A DNA stretch of 64,000 nt, from assembly GCF_003751305.1 (NCBI RefSeq), contig NZ_RJKV01000001.1, positions 620,001 through 684,000 of the forward strand. The letters are read 5' to 3'. Source of the DNA: Stenotrophomonas rhizophila (GTDB taxonomy: Bacteria; Pseudomonadota; Gammaproteobacteria; Xanthomonadales; Xanthomonadaceae). Of this stretch, positions 32,645 to 41,021 are shown piece after piece. The stretch's first letter is position 1; each line of letters opens with the position of its first letter. Position numbers and translations under genes: made by a program. Below the pieces are notes generated by a model. That model searched no databases, had not been told where the DNA came from, and saw only the letters and a program-made list of their open reading frames with translations.

Positions 32645-32655
32645 GATAATCGTGG
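32645..32655 (+). promoter_or_regulatory. Shared GATAATCGTGG promoter-like word, copy 1
   Basis: GATAAT fits a -10 and the 11-base word recurs exactly at 40987-40997 before the ABC exporter gene. Here it lies 34 bases before the diguanylate cyclase start. Confidence 0.38.
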
Positions 32656-32689
32656 AAGACGGCAGCGGGCGGGGTGTCCACTGACGACC

Positions 32690-34378
32690 ATGGGCGGGCG
32701 GGGCACAGGTGTGAGCAACGGGGGCGGGTTTTCAGGCGGGGTGGTGCTGCTGATGCTGCTGCTGTGGCTGTTGCCATGGAGCGCGGAGGCCGCATCGCCG
32801 ACGGTGGGGCAGGATTTTCTGTTGCTCGGCGGGGCCACCGATGAGGTGACGCCCCAGCGTGCCTGTGCGCCGGATGTCCTGGCCCGCCACCAGGAGGTCC
32901 TGTCGATTCCGTCTCCGCAGCAGGGCTGGTCGGGGAAACCGCAGGCCGTGGATGTGTTCGGTGTGCTCACCGGCGAGGTCCGCATCAGTCATGGCGACCG
33001 CGAAATCTGCGGCAGCATGCACGACGCCCGCACGCGCGATTCCCGGTTCCGTGCAGGTGTCGGGCTGGTGGTGGTGCCCGAGGCCGGCAACCACGAGCCG
33101 ATCGTGGTCTCCTGGACACGCCCGCTCAAGCCGCGCTGGGTGCCGACCATCCAGTTGGGGGCACCGAGCCCGGTGCAGCAGAACGATACGGCACGGCTGC
33201 TGATGCGCGCGGCCTGCATCGCGGTGGCGATCGCGCTGGCATTGTCGGCATTGATGGGGTGGGTCACCACCCGCGACCGCTCGTTCCTCGTGTATGTCGG
33301 CGCGTGCGTGGTGTTCGTGCTGTGGCAGGCGGTGCTGGGGGGCTTGAGCGGCTATCCCGAGCCGTGGCTGCCCGTGCATGAGCACGCCTCGTGGTGGCTG
33401 GTGGCGCTGAGTGCCTTCAGCGAAGCGCTGCTGCTGCCGATCCTGTGGCGCCTCAACGGCGGCGATCGTCGCTGGCCGCGCTCCCGCCCGGCCCAGTACG
33501 CCGTGCTGTGCGGACTGATGGCCATGGGGCTGACCGTGCCGTTGTGGGGGCCGGACGGTCTGGCCGTGGTCTCCGAGCTACTCGAGTGGTTCTTCATGGC
33601 TGGCTGCGTGCTGTGCCTTGGCGCAGGCCTGTGGGGACTGTCGCGGCGGGACGCGTATGCGCTGCGGGGACTGCTGGCGCTGGCACCGTGGTGGATCATG
33701 ATCGTGGCCGATGCGTTCAACGCGCAGTGGCTGGTGGCGTACCGGATCGAAGCGCTGCAGTTGTCCACGACGTGGTTCCTGATGATGGCCGCCTATGCGC
33801 TCAATCTGCGCCTGGGCCGCCTGCGCCGCCAGCGCGATGAGATGCGCCAGCTGGCCGACACCGACGTGCTGACCGGCCTGCCCAATCGTCGCGCTGGCCT
33901 GCGCCTGCTCGCGGAGTACCTGGAGCAGGCGCGCCGTGAGCCGATGCCGTTGGCGATCGGCTTTCTGGACATCGATCTGTTCAAGGACATCAACGACCAG
34001 TTCGGGCATGAGATGGGCGATCAGGTGCTGGTGGCCGTGGCCCGTGCCCTGCGGGGGGCCGTACGCAACCAGGACAACGTGATCCGGATGGGCGGGGAGG
34101 AGTTCCTGGTGCTGCTGCCGGGGGCCGGCCACGCCGCGGCGGTCGCCCGGCTGGAGACCGTCCGCCAACAGGTCGCCACCGTCGCGCAGGGCCTGGGCAT
34201 TCATGGGCTGCGGGTGTCAGCCAGCATCGGCCTGGCCGTGCTCAAACCCGGCAGCGATGACCTGGCCGGCCTGCTGCGCCGGGCCGACCACGCCATGTAC
34301 TGCGCCAAACGCAACGGCCGCAACCAGATCCATGATGGGGAACGCACCACCACGGCCGGCGATCCGTTGCCGGCCTGA
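32690..34378 (+). CDS. Diguanylate cyclase with 7TM-type membrane sensor
   Basis: A 562-residue inner-membrane protein: signal/anchor (about 13-33), a periplasmic domain with two Cys (ACAPD, EICGS), then about seven transmembrane segments between residues 165 and 375 as in 7TMR-DISM sensors, a short coil, and a GGDEF domain with GGEEF at 468-472. The allosteric inhibitory site RNQD lies exactly five residues before it, so feedback by c-di-GMP is expected. It makes c-di-GMP. It starts 48 bases after the GGDEF-EAL gene and may be co-transcribed or use the GATAAT at 32645. Confidence 0.9.
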   Translation: MGGRGTGVSNGGGFSGGVVLLMLLLWLLPWSAEAASPTVGQDFLLLGGATDEVTPQRACAPDVLARHQEVLSIPSPQQGWSGKPQAVDVFGVLTGEVRISHGDREICGSMHDARTRDSRFRAGVGLVVVPEAGNHEPIVVSWTRPLKPRWVPTIQLGAPSPVQQNDTARLLMRAACIAVAIALALSALMGWVTTRDRSFLVYVGACVVFVLWQAVLGGLSGYPEPWLPVHEHASWWLVALSAFSEALLLPILWRLNGGDRRWPRSRPAQYAVLCGLMAMGLTVPLWGPDGLAVVSELLEWFFMAGCVLCLGAGLWGLSRRDAYALRGLLALAPWWIMIVADAFNAQWLVAYRIEALQLSTTWFLMMAAYALNLRLGRLRRQRDEMRQLADTDVLTGLPNRRAGLRLLAEYLEQARREPMPLAIGFLDIDLFKDINDQFGHEMGDQVLVAVARALRGAVRNQDNVIRMGGEEFLVLLPGAGHAAAVARLETVRQQVATVAQGLGIHGLRVSASIGLAVLKPGSDDLAGLLRRADHAMYCAKRNGRNQIHDGERTTTAGDPLPA

Positions 34379-34423
34379 AACGGCGGCGCGTTCGAAATCC
34401 GCAGCGGGACGCGGCTTTTGCCC

Positions 34424-34429
34424 GATAAT
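34424..34429 (+). promoter_or_regulatory. Candidate -10 of rluF (leaderless)
   Basis: GATAAT ends six bases before the rluF ATG, so initiation would fall on the A of the start codon. No good Shine-Dalgarno sequence is present. Confidence 0.45.
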
Positions 34430-34435
34430 GGGCGC

Positions 34436-35158
34436 ATGACAATCCGACTCAACAAGCACATCGCCGATACCGGCTTCTGTTCCCGGCGCGAAGCCGACCG
34501 CCTGATCGGCGAGCGCCGCGTCACCGTCAATGGGCATCCCGCCGGTACCGGCGCGGTGGTTGGCGAGCAGGACGTGGTACTGGTCGATGGCCAGCCGCTG
34601 CGCGCCCGCGAGGCGAAGAAGGCCGGCGGCCGCAAACACGTCTATATCGCGCTGAACAAGCCGGTGGGCATCACCTGCACCACCGAAAGCTCGGTCAAGG
34701 GCAACATCGTGGAGTTCGTCGGCCACGAACAGCGCATTTTCCCGATCGGGCGCCTGGACAAGGATTCCGAAGGCCTGATCCTGCTGACCAGCAACGGCAA
34801 CATCGTCAACCAGATCCTGCGTGCCGAGAATGGCCACCAGAAGGAGTACATGGTGGCGGTGAACAAGGCGGTCACCGATGAGTTCCTGCGGGGCATGGCG
34901 CGCGGTGTGCGCATCCGCGACGAAGTCACGCTGCCGTGCCGGACCAGCAAGCTGGCCAAGTTCGGCTTCCGGATCACCCTGCAGCAGGGTCTGAACCGGC
35001 AGATCCGGCTGATGGCCGCCGCGTTCGGTTTCCGCGTCACCCAGCTGCGCCGGGTGCGCATCGACAACATCAAGCTGGGTGCGCTCAAGCCCGGTCAATG
35101 GCGCAACCTGACCGACGCCGAGCTGAAGGGTCTGCTGCCCAAGCAGCTGGACTGGTAA
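34436..35158 (+). CDS. rluF: 23S rRNA pseudouridine(2604) synthase RluF
   Basis: Isomerises U2604 (and in some species U35 of tRNA-Tyr) to pseudouridine. The 240-residue protein has an N-terminal S4 domain (TIRLNKHIADTGFCSRREADRLI, split by description) and the RsuA-type catalytic domain with GRLDKDSEGLILLTSNG, nucleophile Asp108. The FGFRITLQQGLNRQIRLM segment is RluF-typical. ATG 34436 starts the S4 domain directly; an in-frame TTG 18 bases upstream overlaps the -10 hexamer and is unlikely. It sits between two diguanylate cyclase genes with no obvious functional tie. Confidence 0.93.
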   Translation: MTIRLNKHIADTGFCSRREADRLIGERRVTVNGHPAGTGAVVGEQDVVLVDGQPLRAREAKKAGGRKHVYIALNKPVGITCTTESSVKGNIVEFVGHEQRIFPIGRLDKDSEGLILLTSNGNIVNQILRAENGHQKEYMVAVNKAVTDEFLRGMARGVRIRDEVTLPCRTSKLAKFGFRITLQQGLNRQIRLMAAAFGFRVTQLRRVRIDNIKLGALKPGQWRNLTDAELKGLLPKQLDW

Positions 35159-35172
35159 CGCCGCGCTCGGGA

Positions 35173-35178
35173 TAGACT
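35173..35178 (+). promoter_or_regulatory. Candidate -10 (TAGACT) of the GAF-GGDEF gene
   Basis: TAGACT, 15 bases before the ATG at 35194, in the 35-base gap after rluF. Confidence 0.35.
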
Positions 35179-35193
35179 GCGCGGGTACTGTCG

Positions 35194-36276
35194 ATGCCCG
35201 CCGCGATGATCAAGCCTTCCAAGCCGGACAATGAAGCGCAGCGCCTGTTGGCGCTGCAGCGCTACCAGATTCTCGATACCCCCCAGGAACGCTCGTTCGA
35301 CGACCTGGTGACGATCGCCACCGCCCTGTGCGGTACCCGGATGGGGGCAGTGACCCTGGTCGACCAGGACCGCCAGTGGTTCAAGGCGCGCCAGCAGCTG
35401 GACGCCTGTGAGACCCATCGCGACATCTCCTTCTGTGCCCACGCCATCCTGACCCCGGACCAGGTCATGGTGGTCGAGGACGCGCGCAGCGATCCACGTT
35501 TCTCGGACAACCCGGTGGTGGTGGACGACCCGCACGTGCGCTTCTACGCCGGCGCGCCGCTGCTCAGTGTCGACGGGCTGCCGCTGGGCACGCTGTGCGT
35601 CTTCGATGCGGCCCCGGGTCATCTGGACAGCAGCCAGCTGCTGGCGCTCACCGCGCTGTCCCGGCAGGTCTCGCTGGTGATGGAACTGCGCCGGTATGCG
35701 CATGAAATCCAGCAGCACATGACCGACCGTGCCTGGTACGAACAGCGGCTGGCCGAATACAACGAACTGCTGGAGCAGCAGAACGCGGACCTGGCCGAAC
35801 AGAGCCGGACCGATCCGCTGACCGGCCTGCCCAACCGCCGCGCGATGAGTGCGGCGCTGGAAGCGGCGGTACGCGATGCCGATGGCCAACCGCGTTCGAC
35901 CGCCGTGGCGTTGCTGGACATCGATCACTTCAAGACCGTCAACGATCTGTACGGGCACGCCACCGGTGACCATGTGCTGTCCGAACTGGCCCGGCTGCTG
36001 CGCGCCCATTTCGCCGGGCACGGTCTGGCCGCGCGTTATGGCGGCGAGGAGTTCGTGGTGCTGATGCCGGACACGCCGCTGGCCACGGCCGAACTGCAGT
36101 GCGATTTCCTGCGCATGGCGGTGACGGATCTGCCCTTGGGCCTGCCGCTGACGATCAGCATCGGGGTGGCCGCGCACCGCCACGGCGATGCGATCGAGCA
36201 GACCCTGGCCCGCGCCGATGCGGCGCTGTACCGGGCCAAGGGCGACGGCCGCAATCGGGTGATCCGCGCCGACTGA
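35194..36276 (+). CDS. Soluble diguanylate cyclase with GAF domain
   Basis: A 360-residue cytoplasmic protein: GAF sensor (about 20-165; features DRQWFKARQQLDACETHRDISFC and FYAGAPLLSVDGLPLGTLCV, each split here), a coiled-coil linker (about 175-205) and a GGDEF domain with GGEEF at 283-287. Unlike the two cyclases upstream it lacks an RxxD inhibitory site (AGHG at that position), so product feedback through that site is not expected. Two Cys in the GAF core could be redox- or ligand-sensitive. ATG 35194 is the natural start; ATG 35206 is possible. Confidence 0.9.
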   Translation: MPAAMIKPSKPDNEAQRLLALQRYQILDTPQERSFDDLVTIATALCGTRMGAVTLVDQDRQWFKARQQLDACETHRDISFCAHAILTPDQVMVVEDARSDPRFSDNPVVVDDPHVRFYAGAPLLSVDGLPLGTLCVFDAAPGHLDSSQLLALTALSRQVSLVMELRRYAHEIQQHMTDRAWYEQRLAEYNELLEQQNADLAEQSRTDPLTGLPNRRAMSAALEAAVRDADGQPRSTAVALLDIDHFKTVNDLYGHATGDHVLSELARLLRAHFAGHGLAARYGGEEFVVLMPDTPLATAELQCDFLRMAVTDLPLGLPLTISIGVAAHRHGDAIEQTLARADAALYRAKGDGRNRVIRAD

Positions 36277-36300
36277 GCTGTGTGGACCGTGTCGGCCCGC

Positions 36301-37254
36301 TCAATCGGCGATGTTGCGCGCTTCGGAGGTCGCCATCAGTTCCGGATGCTGGACCTTCCTGCGGCGGTTGAGCAGCGGGTGCAGGAACACCGCGCCAACG
36401 ATGATCGCCACACCCGCATAGAACAGCGGGGTCAGTTCGCGCTGCTCGCTGAGCAGCACCATCGCCAGCAGGATCGCGTAGACCGGCTCCAGGTTGGTGA
36501 CCAGCTGCGAGGTGTAGGCGCTGATGTGGCGCAGCGCCACCAGCGCCAGCGCGAACGGGAGCAGCGTGCACAGCCCCGCCAGGGCCAGCAGCAACAAGCC
36601 ATCGTGCAGGTCCGGGATCACCCACAGGTCGCTGGCCAGGGCCGGCAGCAGGAACGGCAGCACCGGTGCCAGCAGGGTCAGGGTGAGGGTGCCTGCACCC
36701 AGCTCCAGCGCGGTCACCGTCAGTGGGTCGGCGTGGCTGACCAGGCGCTTGTTGAGTGAGCCGAAGATCGCCACCAGCAGCGCCGACAGCGCGCCGATCA
36801 GCACGCCCAGGCGCATGCCATCGGGCACGCCACCCACGACCAGTGCCACGCCCGGCAAGACCAGAATGCCGAAGGCCAGTTCGCGGAACTGGAACGGGCG
36901 CTTGGCCACCCACGGTTCGATCACCGCGGTGAACACCGGCGCCAGCGCGATGCAGGTGGCGGCCACCGAGGCATTGGCGAGCTTCACTGCGCCATAGAAG
37001 GTCAGCCAGTGCAGCGCGACCAGGGCGCCCACACCGCAGTAGCCGGCGACCAGACGCGGCGACAGTTGGCGCAGCCCACGCCACACGCGCGGGACCAGCG
37101 CCAGCATTGCCACGACCAGCAGCATGCGCCACCACACCAGCGGCAGGGCGGGCAGGGTGATCAGCTTGCCGAGGATGGCAGTGACGCCCCACAGCAGCAC
37201 ACAGAAATGGATTTGCAGCAGGGCCCTGCGGGTATCGGTCATCGGCATCTGCAT
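36301..37254 (-). CDS. EamA/DMT family exporter
   Basis: A 317-residue inner-membrane protein with ten transmembrane segments in two EamA repeats (first from LLQIHFCVLLWGVTAILGKL, second from GALSALLVAIFGSLNKRLVS). Family members export amino acids or other small metabolites. Three in-frame ATG codons lie close together (37254, 37248, 37242); none has a good ribosome-binding site, so the exact start is open. The gene converges with the GAF-GGDEF gene and is divergent from the Pr6Pr gene. Confidence 0.85.
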   Translation of the reverse strand: MQMPMTDTRRALLQIHFCVLLWGVTAILGKLITLPALPLVWWRMLLVVAMLALVPRVWRGLRQLSPRLVAGYCGVGALVALHWLTFYGAVKLANASVAATCIALAPVFTAVIEPWVAKRPFQFRELAFGILVLPGVALVVGGVPDGMRLGVLIGALSALLVAIFGSLNKRLVSHADPLTVTALELGAGTLTLTLLAPVLPFLLPALASDLWVIPDLHDGLLLLALAGLCTLLPFALALVALRHISAYTSQLVTNLEPVYAILLAMVLLSEQRELTPLFYAGVAIIVGAVFLHPLLNRRRKVQHPELMATSEARNIAD

Positions 37255-37314
37255 ATTGTGCGGCAAGCCGCGCCCGTAGCGATGCCCTCCACGCGATCCT
37301 CTGCAGGGCCGTGG

Positions 37315-37320
37315 CATTCT
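37315..37320 (+). promoter_or_regulatory. Candidate -10 of the Pr6Pr gene (leaderless)
   Basis: CATTCT ends six bases before the ATG at 37327, the same spacing as at rlmJ, creB, rluF and the NPP gene. There is no Shine-Dalgarno sequence. Confidence 0.35.
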
Positions 37321-37326
37321 GCGCTG

Positions 37327-37983
37327 ATGACACGCCATCACATCGATACGCTTGCCCCCGTCCTGTCACCGGCGTTGCGCGGCTGGGCCGGTCTGACCGC
37401 CGCGGTCGCGGTAGTGTCCCTGCTGCTGCAGTACGCCCTGCTGCTGCGCACGCCGGGCCTGGCGGTGGCGGACGCGACGCTGCGCTATCTGGGCTACTTC
37501 ACCATCCTCAGCAACATCGGGGTGGCGGTGGTCTGCCTTGCGCTGGCCTGCGGCCGCCGGACAGGGCTGGCCGGTCCGGTACCGCGCGCGGCGGTGGCGT
37601 TGTTCATCGGCATCACCGGGCTGATCTACGTGACGCTTCTAGCCCCGTTGTGGGATCCGCAGGGCGCGCAGTGGTGGGCCGATACCGGGCTGCATTACGT
37701 TGTACCGGTGACGTATCTGGCTGGCTGGCTGATGGGATTGCATGGCGGTCTCCACTGGCGGGGGCTGATCGCTACGCTGGCGTTCCCGACGGTCTACCTG
37801 GGTTGGGCACTGCTGGTCGGCCGCCTCAGCGGTCAGTACCCGTACCCGTTTCTGGATCTGGGCGCGCTGGGCACGGCGCTGGTCCTGCGCAACGTGCTGG
37901 GCGTAGCCGTGGTGTTCGTGGTGGGCGGTGCGCTGCTGTGGTGGCTGGACGGTGCGCTGGCCGCCCGGCGCCGGCGCGGCTGA
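37327..37983 (+). CDS. Pr6Pr family membrane protein
   Basis: A 218-residue integral membrane protein with six predicted segments, of the Pr6Pr (FAR-17a/AIG1-like) family. Markers are the first helix WAGLTAAVAVVSLLLQYALL, the loop LRYLGYFTILSNIGVAVVC, and LHYVVPVTYLAGWLMGLHGGL with conserved His. Related eukaryotic AIG1/ADTRP proteins are threonine hydrolases of lipid esters, so a membrane hydrolase is conceivable, but bacterial members are uncharacterised. ATG 37327 is close to a -10-like hexamer, suggesting leaderless expression. Confidence 0.82.
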   Translation: MTRHHIDTLAPVLSPALRGWAGLTAAVAVVSLLLQYALLLRTPGLAVADATLRYLGYFTILSNIGVAVVCLALACGRRTGLAGPVPRAAVALFIGITGLIYVTLLAPLWDPQGAQWWADTGLHYVVPVTYLAGWLMGLHGGLHWRGLIATLAFPTVYLGWALLVGRLSGQYPYPFLDLGALGTALVLRNVLGVAVVFVVGGALLWWLDGALAARRRRG

Positions 37984-37987
37984 GGAC

Positions 37988-38806
37988 TTACCCGTCGCCG
38001 AGCTGCAGCAGTTGGTCGCGCAGGGCCATTGCCGCGCCGGGATTGCGCTGTTTGGCCGCACCGATGAACAGCAGATAGACCTCGCGCGATGGCCCTGCGG
38101 GAGCCTCGGCAGCGAGGTGGGGCAGGTCCGGGTTGTCTTCGCCGAGGGCCCACCGCGCAGCGCGCAGCGACCACTGCTGGATCGCCCGTGCCGAGTAACC
38201 AGCATGCAGGTTCGCGCGTGAGTGCATCAACCGCGCATAGATGAAGTCGGTGGTGGGGTCGGCGAAGCTGGGGTACTCATCCGAACTACTGAACACCAGC
38301 GCGGCACCGTGCGCACGGGCGGCAGTCAGCAGCGCCGGCGTCCATGCCGCGGGGTTGCGCACCTCCAATGCATGCTGCAGGCGATGGCCGTCGACCTTGC
38401 GCGGCAGCATGCCCAGGAACCGGTCGAATTCGGCCGCACCGGCGGGGTGGCTGTCGCCGAACTGCCAGATCAACGGACCCAGCCGGTCCTCCAGCGCACT
38501 GATGCCGGTGATGAAGCGTTCGGCACGTTCGCCGACGGTGGTCAGGTCGTGGGTCTGGGTAATCGTGCGCGGCGCCTTGGCCGAGAAGCGGAAGCCCGCG
38601 GGCGTCTGTTCGCGCCACTGCGCATAGATGGCCGGCGTCTGCGCACGGTAGAACGTGCTGTTGATCTCGATGCAGCCCAGGTGTTGGCTGGCGTAGGCCA
38701 GCTCTTCGCGCTGCGGCAGGCCGGGCGGATAGAACGTGCCGCCGCGCCATGCCGGGAAGACCCAGCCGCCGATGCCCGTGCGGATGGAGCCGGCCGCAGC
38801 GCTCAC
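37988..38806 (-). CDS. DUF72 family protein (YecE-like)
   Basis: A 272-residue TIM-barrel protein of the DUF72/YecE family, function unknown. Typical signatures are IRTGIGGWVFPAWRGGTFYP at the N-terminus, EINSTFYRAQ, FSAKAPRTITQTHDL and YARLMHSRA. The start is GTG 38806, which overlaps the stop of the VOC gene by four bases (GTGA); this also begins the conserved region properly. The two genes therefore form a small operon. Confidence 0.87.
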   Translation of the reverse strand: MSAAAGSIRTGIGGWVFPAWRGGTFYPPGLPQREELAYASQHLGCIEINSTFYRAQTPAIYAQWREQTPAGFRFSAKAPRTITQTHDLTTVGERAERFITGISALEDRLGPLIWQFGDSHPAGAAEFDRFLGMLPRKVDGHRLQHALEVRNPAAWTPALLTAARAHGAALVFSSSDEYPSFADPTTDFIYARLMHSRANLHAGYSARAIQQWSLRAARWALGEDNPDLPHLAAEAPAGPSREVYLLFIGAAKQRNPGAAMALRDQLLQLGDG

Positions 38807-39243
38807 GCGTCGTCCGCGTGGTCGACCCACGGGTCGTAGCTGCCGAACCACCACAGGTAACCTTCCAGATCACGGCAGGCATAGCCGCGGCCGCCATAGG
38901 GCTGGTCGGCGATGTCCATGACGATCTGCGCGCCCGCGGCGACGGCGCGCGCATGATGCGCATCCGGATCGGCGACGATCACGCAGGCGCTCTGGGTCTG
39001 GCGACCGCCGACCTCGTCCGGGTGAACGCTGTAGCGGCCCCACTCACTGCCGTTGTCGACCGAGCCGAGCATGATCATGCCGTGGCCGTAGACCAGCTGG
39101 GCGTGGTGAACGGTATCGCCATCGGCGTAGACCGCCTGTTTCTCGAAGCCGAACGCGCGCTGCAGCCAGGCAATGGCGGCGTGCGCATTGCGGTAGCGCA
39201 GGCAGGGAATGACGGTGGCGATGGTCTCGGCGGGCGCGGTCAT
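38803..39243 (-). CDS. VOC/glyoxalase superfamily protein
   Basis: A 146-residue single VOC module related to glyoxalase/bleomycin-resistance and PhnB-like proteins. The fold pattern is seen in ATVIPCLRYRNAHAAIAWL, VHHAQLVYGHGMIMLG and the final GYACRDLEGYLWWFGSY. Metal ligands of true glyoxalase cannot be assigned with certainty, so the activity is unknown. A textbook ribosome-binding site (AAGGAGG) precedes ATG 39243. It leads a two-gene unit with the DUF72 gene. Confidence 0.85.
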   Translation of the reverse strand: MTAPAETIATVIPCLRYRNAHAAIAWLQRAFGFEKQAVYADGDTVHHAQLVYGHGMIMLGSVDNGSEWGRYSVHPDEVGGRQTQSACVIVADPDAHHARAVAAGAQIVMDIADQPYGGRGYACRDLEGYLWWFGSYDPWVDHADDA

Positions 39244-39354
39244 GGCGGGCCTCCTTCTGGCACAGGCGAGCCTGATCCGGGCCGCGTTACCATCGTGCGA
39301 AACCGGGGCATCGGCATCCTCGACGCCCCCGCCACACGCAACCGGAGACACTGC

Positions 39355-40932
39355 TTGAATACATCCTGGATCGGAGGCGCCGTGCTGCTCGCATGCGCAC
39401 CCTTGGCATCGGCCGCCGTGCCGGCCGAACTGCAGCGGCTGGACGCCACCATCGAACGCGCCCGCAGCGAGTTCGACATCCCCGGCATCGCCGTGGCGGT
39501 GGTCAAGGATGGCAAGGTGGTGATGGAGCGCGGCTACGGGGTGCGCGAGCTGGGCAAGCCGGATCCGGTCCAGGCCGATACGCTGTTTGCGATCGCGTCC
39601 AACACCAAGGCATTCACTGCCACCTCGCTGAATCTGCTGGCCGAGCAGGGCAAGCTGAAGATGGACGATCGCGTGATCGATCATCTGCCCGGCTTCCGCA
39701 TGTCCGATCCGTACGTGACCGGGGAAATGCGCATCCGCGACCTGCTGTCGCACCGCAGTGGCCTGAGCCTGGGCGCGGGCGACCTGCTGTTCTGGCCGAC
39801 CACCTCCTACAGCAACAAAGAAGTGGTGCAGCGGCTGGGCAAGGTGCCGTTGAAGGCCGGCTTCCGTGATCGCTATGCCTACGACAACATTCTCTACGCG
39901 GTCGCCCAGCAGGTGATCGAACAGGTGTCCGGGCAGACCTATGCGGACTTCCTGCAGCAGCACATCTTCACCCCGGTGGGCATGCAGGGCACCCGCTACA
40001 ACGCCGATCATCTGCAGCCCGGCGACAACGCCGCGGTCGGTCACGCCAAGTACGATTTCAGCCAGCTGCGCACCGTCGCGCCGCTGACCTGGTCCAACAA
40101 TGCCGGCGCCGGCGGCATCTATTCCAGCGTGCACGACATGGCGCGCTGGATGAACGTGCAGCTGGCCCAGGGCACGCTGGAGAACGGGCAGCCGCTGTTC
40201 ACCGCCAAGACCCAGCAGGCGATGTGGCAGATGATCACGCCGCAGGTGGTGCCCGAGCCGAGCGTGCCGCAGCTGGCGGCTGCACGGCCGAACTTCGCCG
40301 GCTATGGCGAGGGCTGGAGCCTGAGCGATTACCGTGGCCAGAAACTGGTCTGGCATACCGGCGGCTGGCCGGGCATGGTCTCGCGCGTGACCCTGGTGCC
40401 GGCGCAGAAGCTGGGCATCGTGGTGTTGACCAACCAGGAAGTGGGCGCGGCCTTCAACGCCATCACGATGGAAGCGCTGGATGCCTATCTGCAGGCACCG
40501 GCCACCGACTGGGTCGCCGCCTATGCGGCCGCCGTGGCCAAATCGCAGGAAAAGGCGGACGAGGGCTGGGCCAGGCACCAGGCCGCACGTGATGCGAGAT
40601 CCAAGCCGTCGCTGCCGCTGGCGCGCTACGCAGGGGGCTACCGCGACGCATGGTACGGCGATGTATTCGTTGAGCAGCAGGGCGGCAAGCTGCGCCTGCG
40701 CTTCGGCAGGACCGCGCAGTTGATCGGCACGCTGGAGCATTGGCAGCACGATACCTTCCTGGTGCGCTGGGACGACCGCTCGCTCAACGCCGATGCCTTC
40801 GTGAACTTCAGTCTCGATCCGGACGGCAAGGTCCGCGAGGTGCGCATGCAGGCGGCGTCCTCGCTGACCGATTTCAGTTTTGATTTCCAGGACCTGCTAC
40901 TGCTGCCCATCGCGCCTGCACAGGCTGATTGA
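39355..40932 (+). CDS. Exported serine hydrolase, class C beta-lactamase family
   Basis: A 525-residue exported protein of the AmpC/penicillin-binding-protein-like hydrolase family. Signal peptide at residues 1-20 (GGAVLLACAPLASAA). Active-site motifs: SNTK with nucleophile Ser82 and Lys85, YDN with Tyr176, and HTGG at 334 in place of KTG, as in esterase-type members. A C-terminal domain of about 110 residues (DUF3471-like, LARYAGGYRDAWYGDVFVEQ) follows. It is more likely a peptidase or esterase than a resistance beta-lactamase. Start is TTG 39355, supported by GGAGA seven bases upstream and by the signal peptide; no ATG fits. Confidence 0.86.
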   Translation: MNTSWIGGAVLLACAPLASAAVPAELQRLDATIERARSEFDIPGIAVAVVKDGKVVMERGYGVRELGKPDPVQADTLFAIASNTKAFTATSLNLLAEQGKLKMDDRVIDHLPGFRMSDPYVTGEMRIRDLLSHRSGLSLGAGDLLFWPTTSYSNKEVVQRLGKVPLKAGFRDRYAYDNILYAVAQQVIEQVSGQTYADFLQQHIFTPVGMQGTRYNADHLQPGDNAAVGHAKYDFSQLRTVAPLTWSNNAGAGGIYSSVHDMARWMNVQLAQGTLENGQPLFTAKTQQAMWQMITPQVVPEPSVPQLAAARPNFAGYGEGWSLSDYRGQKLVWHTGGWPGMVSRVTLVPAQKLGIVVLTNQEVGAAFNAITMEALDAYLQAPATDWVAAYAAAVAKSQEKADEGWARHQAARDARSKPSLPLARYAGGYRDAWYGDVFVEQQGGKLRLRFGRTAQLIGTLEHWQHDTFLVRWDDRSLNADAFVNFSLDPDGKVREVRMQAASSLTDFSFDFQDLLLLPIAPAQAD

Positions 40933-40986
40933 GTGATTGCCGTCAGGCCGTGACGGAAATGCAAAAACAAACGCAGGCTGCGGTGG

Positions 40987-40997
40987 GATAATCGTGG
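40987..40997 (+). promoter_or_regulatory. Shared GATAATCGTGG promoter-like word, copy 2
   Basis: Exact match to 32645-32655. GATAAT can serve as -10, placing the start of the ABC exporter mRNA about 23 bases before its ATG. Confidence 0.38.
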
Positions 40998-41021
40998 TCT
41001 GCTTTGTTTCTGGATGCTGCG

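Noticed and set aside
38803..40749. A 648-codon minus-strand frame containing the VOC protein
   Set aside because: Only the last 146 codons (38803-39243) are a real VOC gene; the upstream part is antisense to the serine hydrolase gene.
39355..40932. The serine hydrolase as an antibiotic-resistance beta-lactamase
   Set aside because: It has HTGG instead of KTG and an extra C-terminal domain typical of esterase or peptidase relatives; no specific resistance signature is present.
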